DNA of 42,471 nt from Tolypothrix brevis GSE-NOS-MK-07-07A (GTDB lineage: Bacteria; Cyanobacteriota; Cyanobacteriia; Cyanobacteriales; Nostocaceae), in the NCBI GenBank assembly GCA_019358985.1, contig JAHHIJ010000047.1:1-42471 (forward strand), given 5' to 3'. Shown here in pieces: positions 32,230 to 41,882 of this stretch (the first letter of the stretch is position 1; the number at the start of each line of letters is the position of its first letter). The notes below the pieces were generated by a model that was not told where the DNA came from, made no database searches, and worked only from the letters and a program-made list of their open reading frames with translations. The position numbers and the translations under genes are program-made.

Positions 32230-34401
32230 ATGAAACGTTTCCTCTCAAGTCTGGTTTTAGCTGGTTGTTTCCTTACCTCTACAACTCTCCCCCTCATCCC
32301 TCATCAATATCGGGAACTCGCACAAGCACAAACTACAGACGAACTATTTTATACATTTTACGGTCAAAAAATCCCTCTGAATCTCAAACGCGATCGCGTT
32401 GCTGTCAGCTTTAAACCAACGACTAATAGCCGGTCCTCTCGCTCTACTCAACCTCTATACTTGCAGTTACAGCAGGATTTAAGACGTGGTGGTGGTAATT
32501 CTCGCAGTGTTAGCAGTGGAAATAGTGGTTTTGATATTGATGTCAAACCTTTAGGGGATAATATTGCCCTTGTGAATATACCTACTGGTTCTCGTAGTTC
32601 CCTAAATTCCATTCAACAAAGGATTCAAAACCAGTCTTACGTTAAAGAAACCCTACCAATTTTAACCCGCAAATCGGGGGAAGCATCCAAGGAAAAAGAG
32701 TCAGAGCAAGTTATTGTCCTACCTAATGAGATTGCGATCGCATTTGACCGAGATATGTCTGAAAGTCAAAGGCAAATGGTATTATTACGCCATAATTTGG
32801 AAGTTGTTCGCCCATTAAGATTTAGTAAAAACCGCTACCTAGTGCGTTCCAAATCTGTATCCGGGACAGAGATTTTAAACCTAGCGAATCAATTAACGCA
32901 GGTGACAGGTGTACAATCTGCTACACCCAATTTCATCTAAGCCACATCCTACCAACAATCGCAACTATTGGCGAATTTAGCTAATTTACCAGAAACTCCC
33001 AATGCTGCTCAACGTTTGGAAAAACAATTAGCACAGTTGCCTCAACCGAAAGATACTCCTGTATCCGCGAAATTACTACCCTTACAGTGGCACTTAAATA
33101 GCACACCCAAACGCGGTCAACTTTTAGCCCGTACCGATGTTCGTGCGACGGAAGCATGGAAACATAGCAATGGTGGACGGGGAACTGTGGTAGCGGTGAT
33201 TGATAGCTTGATTCAATGGGACCATCCCGATTTGGTGAAGAATATCTATAAATCTGGAAATCATCCCGATAAGTTGCCTGGTGAAGAATATGGTTGGGAC
33301 TTTTCTAGTAGTGGACAAGGTGATGCAGACACACGGTTAAGTTCTCAGGAATTATCACAGATACAAGCAGAATGGCAAAATACTTTTAAATTACCTAGCG
33401 ACCAATTATTAAAGAAATATCAACAGTTTGCCGATATATTCAAAAAACGTAATCCCAAAGCTTCCCCTGGGGAAATTGCTCACCAAATTCGGAATCTGAT
33501 TCGCAATGAAATTAGTAGCGAGTTTCATGGTACTTGGTCTGCGGGGGTGATTGCTGCCAATTCTCCAGATAAAGCTGGTGTTCTGGGGGTTGCACCCAAT
33601 ACCCAAATTTTACCAGTACGGGTATTTGCCTTGGGTGGTGCGATTAATTCCGCTTCTTTAGGGGAAGCAATTGGTTACGCTGCGAGTCGAAATGTTGATG
33701 TGATTAATATGAGTTTGGGTGGTTTGCTTCCCGATGAGGGATTAACTGAGCAAATTTTCGATGTGTTGGATAGTAACCCCAATTTAGTAATTATCGCTTC
33801 TGCGGGGAATGAAAACTTAGATGGTGTTGCTTTCCCTGCTGGGATTCCTGGGGTTCTATCGGTTGGTGCCACAAATATGACTGGTAATCGCACCTTTTAC
33901 AGTAGTTACGGTGGGGGATTGGATGTAGTTGCACCAGGGGGAGAAATCCAAAATGGCATGAGTGGAGGGATTTTAACTACAGGTGGCACTTGGTTGGATG
34001 GTTTTTGGCAAGGTATGTCTGTACCCGATAATTCTTGGGGTGTGGCTTTAGACCCTGTTGGTAAGTATGTTCAAGTACAGGGTACTTCCTTCTCGGCTCC
34101 CATTGTATCGGGAGTGGTGGCATTAATGAAGGGGGAAGACCCAAAACGGCGTTTGAGTCGGGAGGAGATGGTGTCGATTTTGAAGAAGACTGCTACCTAT
34201 GATGGGTTAAATCTTTCTTCTTCTGATGTGAATCGGTATCGATTGCAGAAGGAAGTGGGTTTTGGCACTGTTATAGATGCTCCAATTTCTCGCCCTTCAG
34301 GGATTTTTGCGAAGGCAAAGCCAGTGTCAGCACAGGAGTATTTCTTCGGGAAGGGTTTGGTTAATGCTGATGCTGCGGTGGAGAGTGTCAGGAAGAGATA
34401 G
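32230..34401 (+). pseudogene. Exported subtilase (S8), split by an in-frame stop
   Basis: One frame encodes a signal peptide (MKRFLSSLVLAGCFLTSTTL), a prodomain-like region (YLVRSKSVSGTEILNLANQL...), and an S8 protease domain, interrupted by TAA at 32938-32940 (PNFI-stop-ATSYQQ). CAA to TAA would explain it. After the stop the triad is intact: Asp79 (AVIDSLIQWDHPDL), His187 (FHGTW) and Ser374 (GTSFSAP), numbered from TTG 32968, plus ASAGNENLDG for the oxyanion Asn. That TTG has no ribosome-binding site. Either the protease is a recent pseudogene or readthrough and separate translation make prodomain and enzyme as two chains. It is divergent from the sigma-like gene. Confidence 0.85.
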
Positions 34402-34453
34402 GGAGTACCTGCGGCGATCGCTTTTATTTTTCATACTCCAATTTATATTTACT

Positions 34454-34485
34454 AAAAAGGGATTTCTTGCGAGAAACCCCTTTTT
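34454..34485 (+). terminator. Intrinsic terminator after the subtilase
   Basis: AAAAAGGGATTTCT (34454-34467) pairs with AGAAACCCCTTTTT (34472-34485) with one mismatch and a 4-base loop. The T-run ends the subtilase transcript and the A-run on the other side would serve the convergent RHH gene. Confidence 0.8.
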
Positions 34486-34525
34486 AAATAGCTGATGCGA
34501 CCTATTTTCATTGTCTTTGAGTTTA

Positions 34526-34738
34526 CTAAGGTTCTTTCTCGATCCACTGACTAACTTCTTGATTAACCAGCTTATTGATGGGTGGTTGTTGCCGTTTTCC
34601 TACATACCACTCAATAAAGTGAATCAAGGCATCCTTCATATTTGTCCCGTTCATAGCAGTCATTCCCTTGAACTGCGTTCTTAGCTCATCCGGCAATTCC
34701 AGGCGATAGGCTACTAAATCATCTTCATTCCCTGACAC
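34526..34738 (-). CDS. RHH plasmid-type regulator
   Basis: A 70-residue protein with an RHH-like pattern: strand YRLELPDELRTQFKGMTAMN, then helix KDALIHFIEWYVGKRQ. Related small proteins act in partition or copy control on plasmids. Convergent with the subtilase, divergent from the coiled-coil gene, whose promoter region contains an inverted repeat that could be its operator. Homology not verified. Confidence 0.6.
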   Translation of the reverse strand: MSGNEDDLVAYRLELPDELRTQFKGMTAMNGTNMKDALIHFIEWYVGKRQQPPINKLVNQEVSQWIEKEP

Positions 34739-34820
34739 AAATAAATATCTTTCCCCAAAAATTTCAACACCATCATTATCACATTTGAAATTTAAATTAT
34801 CTAGATTACCTTCATCCCTT

Positions 34821-34850
34821 TTGTATTTAATGTATGGTACATGATATAAT
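34821..34850 (+). promoter_or_regulatory. Promoter with inverted repeat
   Basis: TTGTAT (34821-34826) and TATAAT (34845-34850), 18 bases apart, make a good sigma-70-type promoter. ATGTA-tgg-TACAT (34830-34842), an inverted repeat, lies between them, so a repressor bound there would block it. It can drive the coiled-coil gene 160 bases downstream. The 270-base gap (34739-35009) holds no other gene I can see. Confidence 0.55.
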
Positions 34851-35009
34851 TCAACTGTAAGCTACAAATAATTTTTCCTACATCTGTCAGGTACAGGAAT
34901 AAGAAAGATTATCGGGATATTTTTAAATTAATAGCCAAAACCCCCCGCTCTGACTCGCAATCTAGCTCGGAGGGTTTGGTTGCCCAAGTATAAAAGGGAC
35001 ATCTTTATT

Positions 35010-36371
35010 ATGAACGCAACTGCTCCTTTTTCACTAGCATATACTTTCGATTACGATCGCTTTACCAAACCAGACTTGCAAGCCAAGGCTAAATCCACTC
35101 TCGGCAACTTCTTTGGTTTTGTTCGCCAGACTTTTGATGGTCTTCTAGAGATTGGGCGATCGCTCCAAGATTTCTACTTCGACTGCCTTGCTTTTTGCCC
35201 CAACGGAAAAAAAGTATTCTCCGAATGGCTTGCTTCTCCTGATTTTGGTGCGTCCCGCTATATTGCCTCCTCAGCAATGGAAATCAGCGCTTGGTTCGAG
35301 AAATTGCCAGAAAAAATACAACGTCTAATCCGTCAAAACGTGCAGAATTGGAGCGTTTCTGCACTTCGACAGCTAACAAAAGTCAGCCATGATTTGGTCA
35401 AAGAACTCGTGCTTGAGGGTAAAAAGACCGCAGCACAAGTTAAGCAGGAGCAAGGAAACGAAAGAGTATCAAGTGAGGAAGTAAACCAAACCCCTGCTTT
35501 ACCAGTTCTGGAATTAGCCCCAGGAATGCGAATTATTGTTAAGGAAGAAGATACGGGATGGAATGGACATAGTGGAATCATTATGTCCCAGCGAGAAGGG
35601 GAGTTTTGGGTATTGCTTGACCACACAGTCTCCCAAGGGATGGAAGTCAAACACTTGCTCAAACCCCACCAAATTCAACCAGAAGCTCAACAATCAATGA
35701 GAAAGGCTAATTCACAGGAATCTTTTACAGCAGCCGAAGTTGAGCAGAAAATTGCAGATGCGATCGCTCAATATAACCGCGAAAAAGCTGAGTCAGAACA
35801 GGGAAGATTTCTCGAAATTCGAGATGCAGCACTACAAGCAGCCAAGCGAGAAATCCAAGCAGCGCAAGAATATTCACGAGCGATCGCACTAAAAAACCAG
35901 GATTTACTCGCACAAATGGCTGCGAAAGAAGATCAACTAAAGTCAATACGGGCATTGCAAACCAGAAACCAACAATTAGAACAGCGAGTGGCAGAGTTAG
36001 AAAAAGCCCTCGAAAACTCCAGTGCGAACAATTGGGGCAATACCTTTAACAATCAAGCTGCAAAAGTGCTTAACTCGGAGTTGGAGAAAACTATTGAACC
36101 GTTGATGTCCGAAGTCGATCGCCTAAACAGTATTTTGTCCCAAAAAGAGCAGGAATTGGTTCGGTTACAAATGAGCAATTCCCAAGAATCAGATGCTGTT
36201 GTGGCTGAATTTGGCGAGATTGGGGAAAGATTTGGCTGGCAAGGTTGGAGCAGTCGAGGATATCGTGCTGCAAGTGGGATGCTTTGTACTGGGGTGAATG
36301 CGATCGCCGCTTTTATTTCAGATTTAAAGTCATCTTCCCCAAGTTACCAACAGCAGGAAATCACATTTTAG
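35010..36371 (+). CDS. Coiled-coil plasmid-type protein
   Basis: A 453-residue protein. The frame opens at TTG 34980 but ATG 35010 is preferred, with AAGGGA upstream. Residues about 15-155 form a helical domain (TLGNFFGFVRQTFDGLLEIG, then FSEWLASPDFGASRYIA) with a short SALRQLTKV region; residues about 180-235 resemble an SH3-like strand domain (LAPGMRIIVKEEDTGWNGHS...); a long coiled coil (about 270-400) follows with ALQAAKREIQAAQEYSRAIA. The layout suggests a KfrA-like or partition-type DNA-binding protein of a cyanobacterial plasmid. Assignment is by layout; no exact family known to me. Confidence 0.6.
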   Translation: MNATAPFSLAYTFDYDRFTKPDLQAKAKSTLGNFFGFVRQTFDGLLEIGRSLQDFYFDCLAFCPNGKKVFSEWLASPDFGASRYIASSAMEISAWFEKLPEKIQRLIRQNVQNWSVSALRQLTKVSHDLVKELVLEGKKTAAQVKQEQGNERVSSEEVNQTPALPVLELAPGMRIIVKEEDTGWNGHSGIIMSQREGEFWVLLDHTVSQGMEVKHLLKPHQIQPEAQQSMRKANSQESFTAAEVEQKIADAIAQYNREKAESEQGRFLEIRDAALQAAKREIQAAQEYSRAIALKNQDLLAQMAAKEDQLKSIRALQTRNQQLEQRVAELEKALENSSANNWGNTFNNQAAKVLNSELEKTIEPLMSEVDRLNSILSQKEQELVRLQMSNSQESDAVVAEFGEIGERFGWQGWSSRGYRAASGMLCTGVNAIAAFISDLKSSSPSYQQQEITF

Positions 36372-36461
36372 ATTTACATCAAATTAGATTTGTGTCGAAT
36401 TTTGCTGTTGACTCAAAATGGCGATCAGTTTGACATGGCGAAAACAAGCTAACCAAAGAAA

Positions 36462-36854
36462 TTGAAAATGCAATGTCGAGAAAAAGAGATTCATATCAAG
36501 AAAATCCCTCGCTGGTTTGCAAAGTTTATACTGCGGTCACAGTATAACCCCAATAATCAACAGATATTTTTCACACTGCTCGAACCCATGACACCACAAG
36601 AATGGTGTTTAATTTGGATACCAGTTATCCATCCTGGAATCGAATTGCCTTGCGATGGAGAACGAAATCATACAGGATATATGAAAGCTTGTCTCACTAC
36701 CTTATCAACATTAACAGGGTATCACGAGCGAACAGTGGAAGGATGGTTTTATGGGAAACCCTACCATTATTCTGTGGAAATTTTGCTGCGATGCTTTCAT
36801 TTAGTTTTTACATGGTTGCCAATTTTGCCAGCACCAACTGACTTGTTGATTTAG
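36462..36854 (+). CDS. Hypothetical protein
   Basis: A 130-residue protein that is basic at the N terminus, with an HTH-like stretch TGYHERTVEGWFYGKPYHYS and a hydrophobic end (LVFTWLPILPAP). It follows the coiled-coil gene by about 90 bases on the same strand. Function unknown. The start at 36462 or 36468 cannot be decided. Confidence 0.4.
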   Translation: MKMQCREKEIHIKKIPRWFAKFILRSQYNPNNQQIFFTLLEPMTPQEWCLIWIPVIHPGIELPCDGERNHTGYMKACLTTLSTLTGYHERTVEGWFYGKPYHYSVEILLRCFHLVFTWLPILPAPTDLLI

Positions 36855-36970
36855 AGTCAGGGGGTTTTCATGAAAATCTTTTTGGATGTCTGTAATTTAT
36901 TCAGTAGTGAGAGTTATTTTTAGGGTTGCCGCGATCGCATTACGTCGTCCAAGCTTCCCACTCCAACTCA

Positions 36971-37508
36971 AAGCACCAAAAACCGTCATTCTCAGTAACA
37001 AGCGATCGCATTCCAACCCAAAGCACCAAAAACCGTCATTCTCAGTAATAAGCGATCGCATTCCAACTCAACGCACCAAAAACCGTCATTCTCAGGAACA
37101 AGCGATCGCATTCCAACCCAAAGCACCAAAAACCGTCATTCTCAGGAACAAGCGATCGCATTCCAACTCAAAGCACCAAAAACCGTCATTCTCAGCAACA
37201 AGCGATCGCATTCCAACTCAAAGCACCAAAAACCGTCATTCTCAGTAATAAGCGATCGCATTCCAACTCAACGCACCAAAAACCGTCATTCTCAGTAATA
37301 AGCGATCGCATTCCAACTCAAAGCACCAAAAACCGTCATTCTCAGTAATAAGCGATCGCATTCCAACCCAAAGCACCAAAAACCGTCATTCTCAGCAATA
37401 AGCGATCGCATTCCAACCCAAAGCACCAAAAACCGTCATTCTCAGGAACAAGCGATCGCATTCCAACCCAAAGCACCAAAAACCGTCATTCTCAGCAATA
37501 AGCGATCG
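36971..37508 (+). repeat. 50-bp tandem repeat array with HIP1 in each unit
   Basis: Units start every 50 bases at 36971, 37021, 37071, and so on to 37471: ten complete copies and a partial eleventh. Each has AAGCACCAAAAACCGTCATT, then CTCAG and AACA/AATA, the HIP1 octamer gcgatcgc, then ATTCCAACYC. Only a few positions vary (C/T, A/C, G/T), with no unique spacers, so this is not CRISPR. Edge sequences at about 36946-36970 and 37516-37543 are longer relatives (CCAAGCTTC-CACTCCAAC). A 120-residue ORF across it is just repeat translation. The gap 36855-37661 holds no gene besides. Confidence 0.9.
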
Positions 37509-37558
37509 ACTTTCGTCACGCAAGCTTCGCACTCCAACCCAAACCACAAAACCCTAAC

Positions 37559-37650
37559 TGTCATTGCGAGGAACGAAGCAATCACAATATCTTCAACACC
37601 AACGAGTTAATGGGATTGCTTCATTTCGCTTCGCTACACTCGCAATGACG
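37559..37650. repeat. Dispersed palindromic repeat
   Basis: Perfect 11-base arms GTCATTGCGAG (37560-37570) and CTCGCAATGAC (37639-37649), with an inner pair GAAGCAATC (37575-37583) and GATTGCTTC (37614-37622). The GTCATTGCGAGGAACGAAGC motif is a known type of interspersed repeat found in many bacteria. It lies between the tandem array and the TPR gene's 3' end. Confidence 0.8.
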
Positions 37651-37661
37651 GAAGTTAAAAA

Positions 37662-39572
37662 TTATTCCCCACTTTCTTGCTGTTGTGCGCGTAAATATTC
37701 CAGGTTCCCCCGAAAAGTCACCGTATTCGGATGATTTACACCCAAAACCCGCTCTGCAATCTCCAATGCTTGGATGTAAAGTGGTTCCGCTGCTTCGTAC
37801 TTTCCTTGAGAACGGTAGAGTTCTGCTAAATTATTCAGGTTGGTAGTAACATGGGGATGGTTTTCTCCCAGCTGTTGTTTGTGCGACTCCAATGCTTGAA
37901 GGTAAAGAGGTTCTGCTTTTTCGTACTTTTCTTGGGAATGGTAAAGCGTAGCTAAATTATTCAAGCTGAGTGCATAATCGGGATGGTTTTCTCCGAGATG
38001 TTGTTTGTATAACTCCAAAGCTTGGAGGTAAAGAGGTTCTGTTTCTTCGTACCTTCCTTGAGAACAGTAGATTGCTGCTAAATTGTTTAAACTTTGTGCA
38101 ACGTGGGGATGGTTTTCTCCTAGTAGCCGTTTTCTTAATTCCAATGCTTGGAGGTAAAGAGATTCCGCTGCTTCGTACTTTCCGTGAGAACGGTAGAGTT
38201 CTGCTAAATTATTCAAGCTCATTGCAACGTGGGGATGATTTTCTCCCAGTAGCTGTTTATATAACTCCAAAGCTTGGATGTAAAGAGGTTCTGCTGCTTC
38301 GTACCTTCCCTGGGAATAGTACAGTAGTGCTAAATTGTTCAAACTCATTGCAAAGTCGGGATGGTTTTCTCCCAGCTGTTGTTTATGTAACTCCAATACT
38401 TGGAGGTAAAGGGATTCTGCGACTTCGTACTTTCCTTGAGAACGGTAGAGTTCTGCTAAATTATTCAAGCTCATTGCAACGTGGAGATGATTTTCTCCTA
38501 GCTGTTGTTTTGCTAATTCTAATGCTTGGATGTAAAGGGGTTCTGCTTCTTCGTACCTTCCTTGAGAACAGTAGATTGCTGCTAAATTGTTGAAGCTTCC
38601 TGCAACGTGAGGATGATTTTCTCCCAAGCGGGATTTTACTGCTGATACGCATCCTTCATAGAAAGGTGCTGCTAATCCATATAAACCCTGTCCATTGTAA
38701 AAACATGCTAAACCAATAAAAGCCCAATGTAAATTTTCATCGCTGACTGCATCGGTTAAATTTTCGGCGATTTCTGTTAAGTGGGGAATAGCTATTTTAA
38801 CTGAGTTGATAAATTCTAAAGTTGGTGATTGAGGAATTATTCGAGCAATCTCGATAAAAGTGTTGGTAAATGCTTGTTTAAATTCGTTAACTTCTTCTAA
38901 TTATCCTAACTTATCTCGTAAAAACTCACGAATTAATGGATGAATTTTATAATTAGCTTCCCCTTCTTCTAACCTTTCAATTAAATGGCGTTTATAAAGT
39001 TGCTTTTTCGCCTCATTTACTTCTTTCTTTTCCCAACTCAGCGATTTGCTCACAGATTCTACATATTCCCAAGCGATTTCATCGGGAGAAAATAAACTTA
39101 ACAATTCTCCAACTCTCTTAGTCTTTGGGTCAAGTTTTTCCCAGGTTAAGTTAAATGCATCCCTCACTCCTAATTTTGCAGTTATCTCTGTGTTTTCTAA
39201 GTCTTCAAAAGAAGGACTTATCGCTTCATTTTTGAGCCGTTCCTCTCTCAAAGCTTGCAACATCTCAGCAATCGACAAATCTGGGTCTTCTACCAAATAG
39301 CGTCCAATTAATTCTAAGCCTAGAGGTAAGTAACCCAGCCATTTACACAAACTATTCGCTGTTTCAATTTCCCTATCTAACCGTCTATCATTTTCGCCTA
39401 AAATACCTCTCAACAATGACAATGCTTCATCTGGTGATAATACATCCAGTGATATTTCAGCATAGTTGATATCTAATCGACGTTGACGGGTTGTGATTAA
39501 TATACGCTCAATAATAGCTAATAAATCGTCAGAGGCAGGCATCACTAAGACTACTCCTAAGTAATTTAACTA
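37662..39572 (-). pseudogene. NB-ARC/TPR gene remnant
   Basis: The frame encodes the C-terminal part of an NB-ARC ATPase (ERILITTRQRRLDINYAEIS, LGYLPLGLELIGRYL, KIHPLIREFLRDKLG), then a TAA at 38901-38903, then in the same frame LEEVNEFKQAFTNTFIEIAR and about seven 42-residue kinesin-light-chain TPRs (LGENHPHVAMSLNNLAELYR). The P-loop half is missing: the frame is closed by TAG at 39573 before any P-loop. A CAA to TAA change explains the middle stop. Such proteins are STAND-class signal switches in defence or cell-death contexts. With the 5' end lost it is probably inactive. Confidence 0.85.
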
Positions 39573-39702
39573 TAACTTAAGGTACTTCAATCAAATGATT
39601 ATCGATTCCGGAGAAACTATAACTTTAGTAATATTAGGCGCTGTTTCAATAAATTCTCTATAATTTTTGTATATTTTAATGCTATGGGAATGCGTTCAAG
39701 GA

Positions 39703-40956
39703 ATGGCTGACTCGTGGGAATTACAGACAATATGCGATCGCATCCTCAACGGCACTGCAAACGAGAATGACATTGCCCAATTGCGTCAATTTATCACGGC
39801 AAATAGCGATAAAAATGTTGTGCAGTTGGGGAAATACAACGTCAATATTGCCGATGGTAAGGATATTCATATTGGCGATAAGATTTACCAAGGTACTGAG
39901 GCAGAGACTATTCGCGCTATTTTGCGGGAGGTACTTTCCCAAAATACCCAACACATAGAAATTGACTGGCACGATATTAGCCAAACCATGCTGTCTGAGC
40001 AGCAGCGACTCACCACAAACCCCCTAACATCCGGTGAGGGAATTAGCCATCGTACTACACAAGTATACGTACCCCTGGGATTGGTGGAGCGGAAAAAGCA
40101 AACCCGACGAAAGGAGGATGTTTCACCAGAGCAGGGTTCAGAACTTTACCGGGAAGCCGAAATTACCCAAACCTTCGAGTATCAGCAATTTTTACAGCAG
40201 GTACTCAAAAACAGGCAAAGTCCCAAAAGCCAGGGAAAACGCATTGCAATTATCGGGGAACCGGGAGCAGGGAAAACTACCCTGTTGCAACAAATCGCTG
40301 ATTGGGTATCCGGGGAAATACCCGATGCAGTGGTGATTTGGATATCTCTGGCAGATTTGCAGGGACGGGAGTTGGAAGCATATTTATTCGAGGTATGGTT
40401 GCAAGCGGTAGCCAGGAAAATTGGACAAGCGGAAGCATCTACCCAAATTCAAGATGATTTTGTCGCTCAGTTTCCCCTGGGGTTGGTGTGGCTGTTGCTC
40501 GATGGGGTGGATGAGATGCAAGCAACCGTTGGTAATGCTTTGGGAGAGTGCGATCGCCAATTTCGCACGGGAACTTTACTCCAACAAGCGCGGATTGTGC
40601 TTTCCTGTCGGTTAAATCTTTGGGATGGTGGTAGCAATGCCCTCGATTTGTTTGATAATTATCGCACCCTGGAGTTTTCCTATCCCCAGCAGGTGGAGCA
40701 GTTTATTGGCAATTGGTTTGGTTCGCTCCCATCAGCAGAAACCCAGACAGGACGACGGTTATGTGCGGCATTAGCAGAATCAGGGAAAGAACGAATTCGG
40801 GATTTGGCGAAAAATCCGTTACGGTTGACACTGCTGTGTTTCAATTGGTATTTGGGTCAGGGGAAATTACCAGAAACAAAAGCGGGATTGTACGAGCAGT
40901 TTGTCGCAGAGTCCCAAACCAATGCTCTGCAAACGCTCTCACCTGCTCCTCGTTAA
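39703..40956 (+). pseudogene. NACHT ATPase, 3' part lost
   Basis: The frame opens at 39667; the start is probably ATG 39703 (MADSWELQTICDRILNG), with AAGGA very close upstream. An N-terminal effector-associated-type region (VQLGKYNVNIADGKDIHIGD) resembles adaptor domains of cyanobacterial conflict-type STAND proteins. The NACHT domain follows with Walker A GEPGAGKTT and Walker B LVWLLLDGVDEMQ, then LSCRLNLWD, and LAKNPLRLTLLC. Coding stays natural to GLYEQFV and then runs over the opposite NACHT gene to stop at 40956, so the sensor part is missing. Confidence 0.8.
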
Positions 40957-41805
40957 AATCAGCCACCTCCACATAATCGAACCTTTCAAACCGCGATTCC
41001 TGGCTTTGCGTCCGACAAGTCACCACCACTAATACTTGGGGATAAACACGAGCAAACCGTTTGATTTCCCTAGTAATTTGCTTTCCCGCTTCCCCCGTCA
41101 CCTCATCCAACCCATCCAACAACACCAAAGCTTTACCCTGGTTTAGCACCAATTCCATATCTGCGTTGTTCAACTACCAAAGTTGTCCCAAAAACTGCTC
41201 CAAGTTATAGCCATATCTGCGTCCATCGTCCACAAACTCCCGCAACTTTATCAACACGGGAATTCGCTGTGCTTGCAATTTACCGTTATTGCATTTGGTG
41301 ACAATCCTTTGCAGATAGGTGGTTTTTCCCGAACCCGGTCTACCCACCACCATCAAGTTAGTATTCCGCTTCAGCACAGTCAACCCCGACACGCGCTGCT
41401 GTTCCTTACCCGAACCAATCCGATCCAAACTGCGGTAATTGGAATTACTCTTTGTAAAATCCTGCCACAAATCGCCCAATTCCGACCTGCGGTTACTGCT
41501 GAGGGACTCCAAAATATTGACATCGACAAACAAATCCCCCAAAGGAACCCAATTATCGATTCCCCACAATGGCATTGTTCCGTGTAGAGTTTGGATGTTT
41601 TCGTGAATGCGCGATCGCACTTGTTGCACTAATTCATCAACTCGATTTATTGCCGTTACTAGGGCTTTTTTTTTAGATTTTTGAAGACAGGGGTATTTTC
41701 TTCCGAGATTCCTTGGAGAGCGTTCACGGAGTGACTCTGAAAGAGTATCGCATCACAACCACCATTGTCGGTTAACCCATAATATTGCCGTAAAAACGTG
41801 CTCAT
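40841..41805 (-). pseudogene. NACHT ATPase with frameshift, stop and lost 3' end
   Basis: ATG 41803-41805 begins MSTFLRQYYGLTDNGGCDAI and reaches VFKNLKKKP-stop. Coding then continues in the -1 frame as ALVTAINRVDELVQQVRSRI; the break falls in nine A residues (complement of 41666-41674), context A AAA AAG. Next come Walker A VVGRPGSGKTTYLQ, a TAG at 41174-41176 (GQLW-stop-LNNADMEL), and in the same frame Walker B ALVLLDGLDEV and VVVTCRTQ. The sequence then ends at the junction near 40.91 kb. CAG to TAG explains the stop. Three lesions indicate a pseudogene, although the first is a textbook -1 frameshift site. Confidence 0.8.
40895..40920. other. Tail-to-tail junction of two NACHT genes
   Basis: The plus-strand NACHT coding sequence ends naturally at GLYEQFV and the minus-strand NACHT sequence ends naturally at FAEHWFG, both within these bases. 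Each is then followed by sequence antisense to the other gene. This points to a deletion or inversion breakpoint, or an assembly join. Confidence 0.6.
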
Positions 41806-41882
41806 GCTTCCAATTAACTTCGGCAAAGTTATGCTTCCACACAGTGTAAGTAGTTTTAGCTCAATACAGCATACAATAGCGT

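Noticed and set aside
36886-37248. 120-residue ORF over the repeat array
   Set aside because: It only translates the 50-bp repeats and has no sensible start or family.
36971-37508. CRISPR array
   Set aside because: Units follow one another with the whole 50 bases conserved, there are no unique spacers, and no cas gene is present.
37970-38593. 207-residue plus-strand ORF
   Set aside because: It is the complement of the regular TPR repeats of the minus-strand gene.
18159-41176. Genetic-code change with stop codons read as Gln or Arg
   Set aside because: TAA, TAG and TGA all occur as interruptions, and TAA and TAG clearly end other genes here, so reassignment is unlikely.
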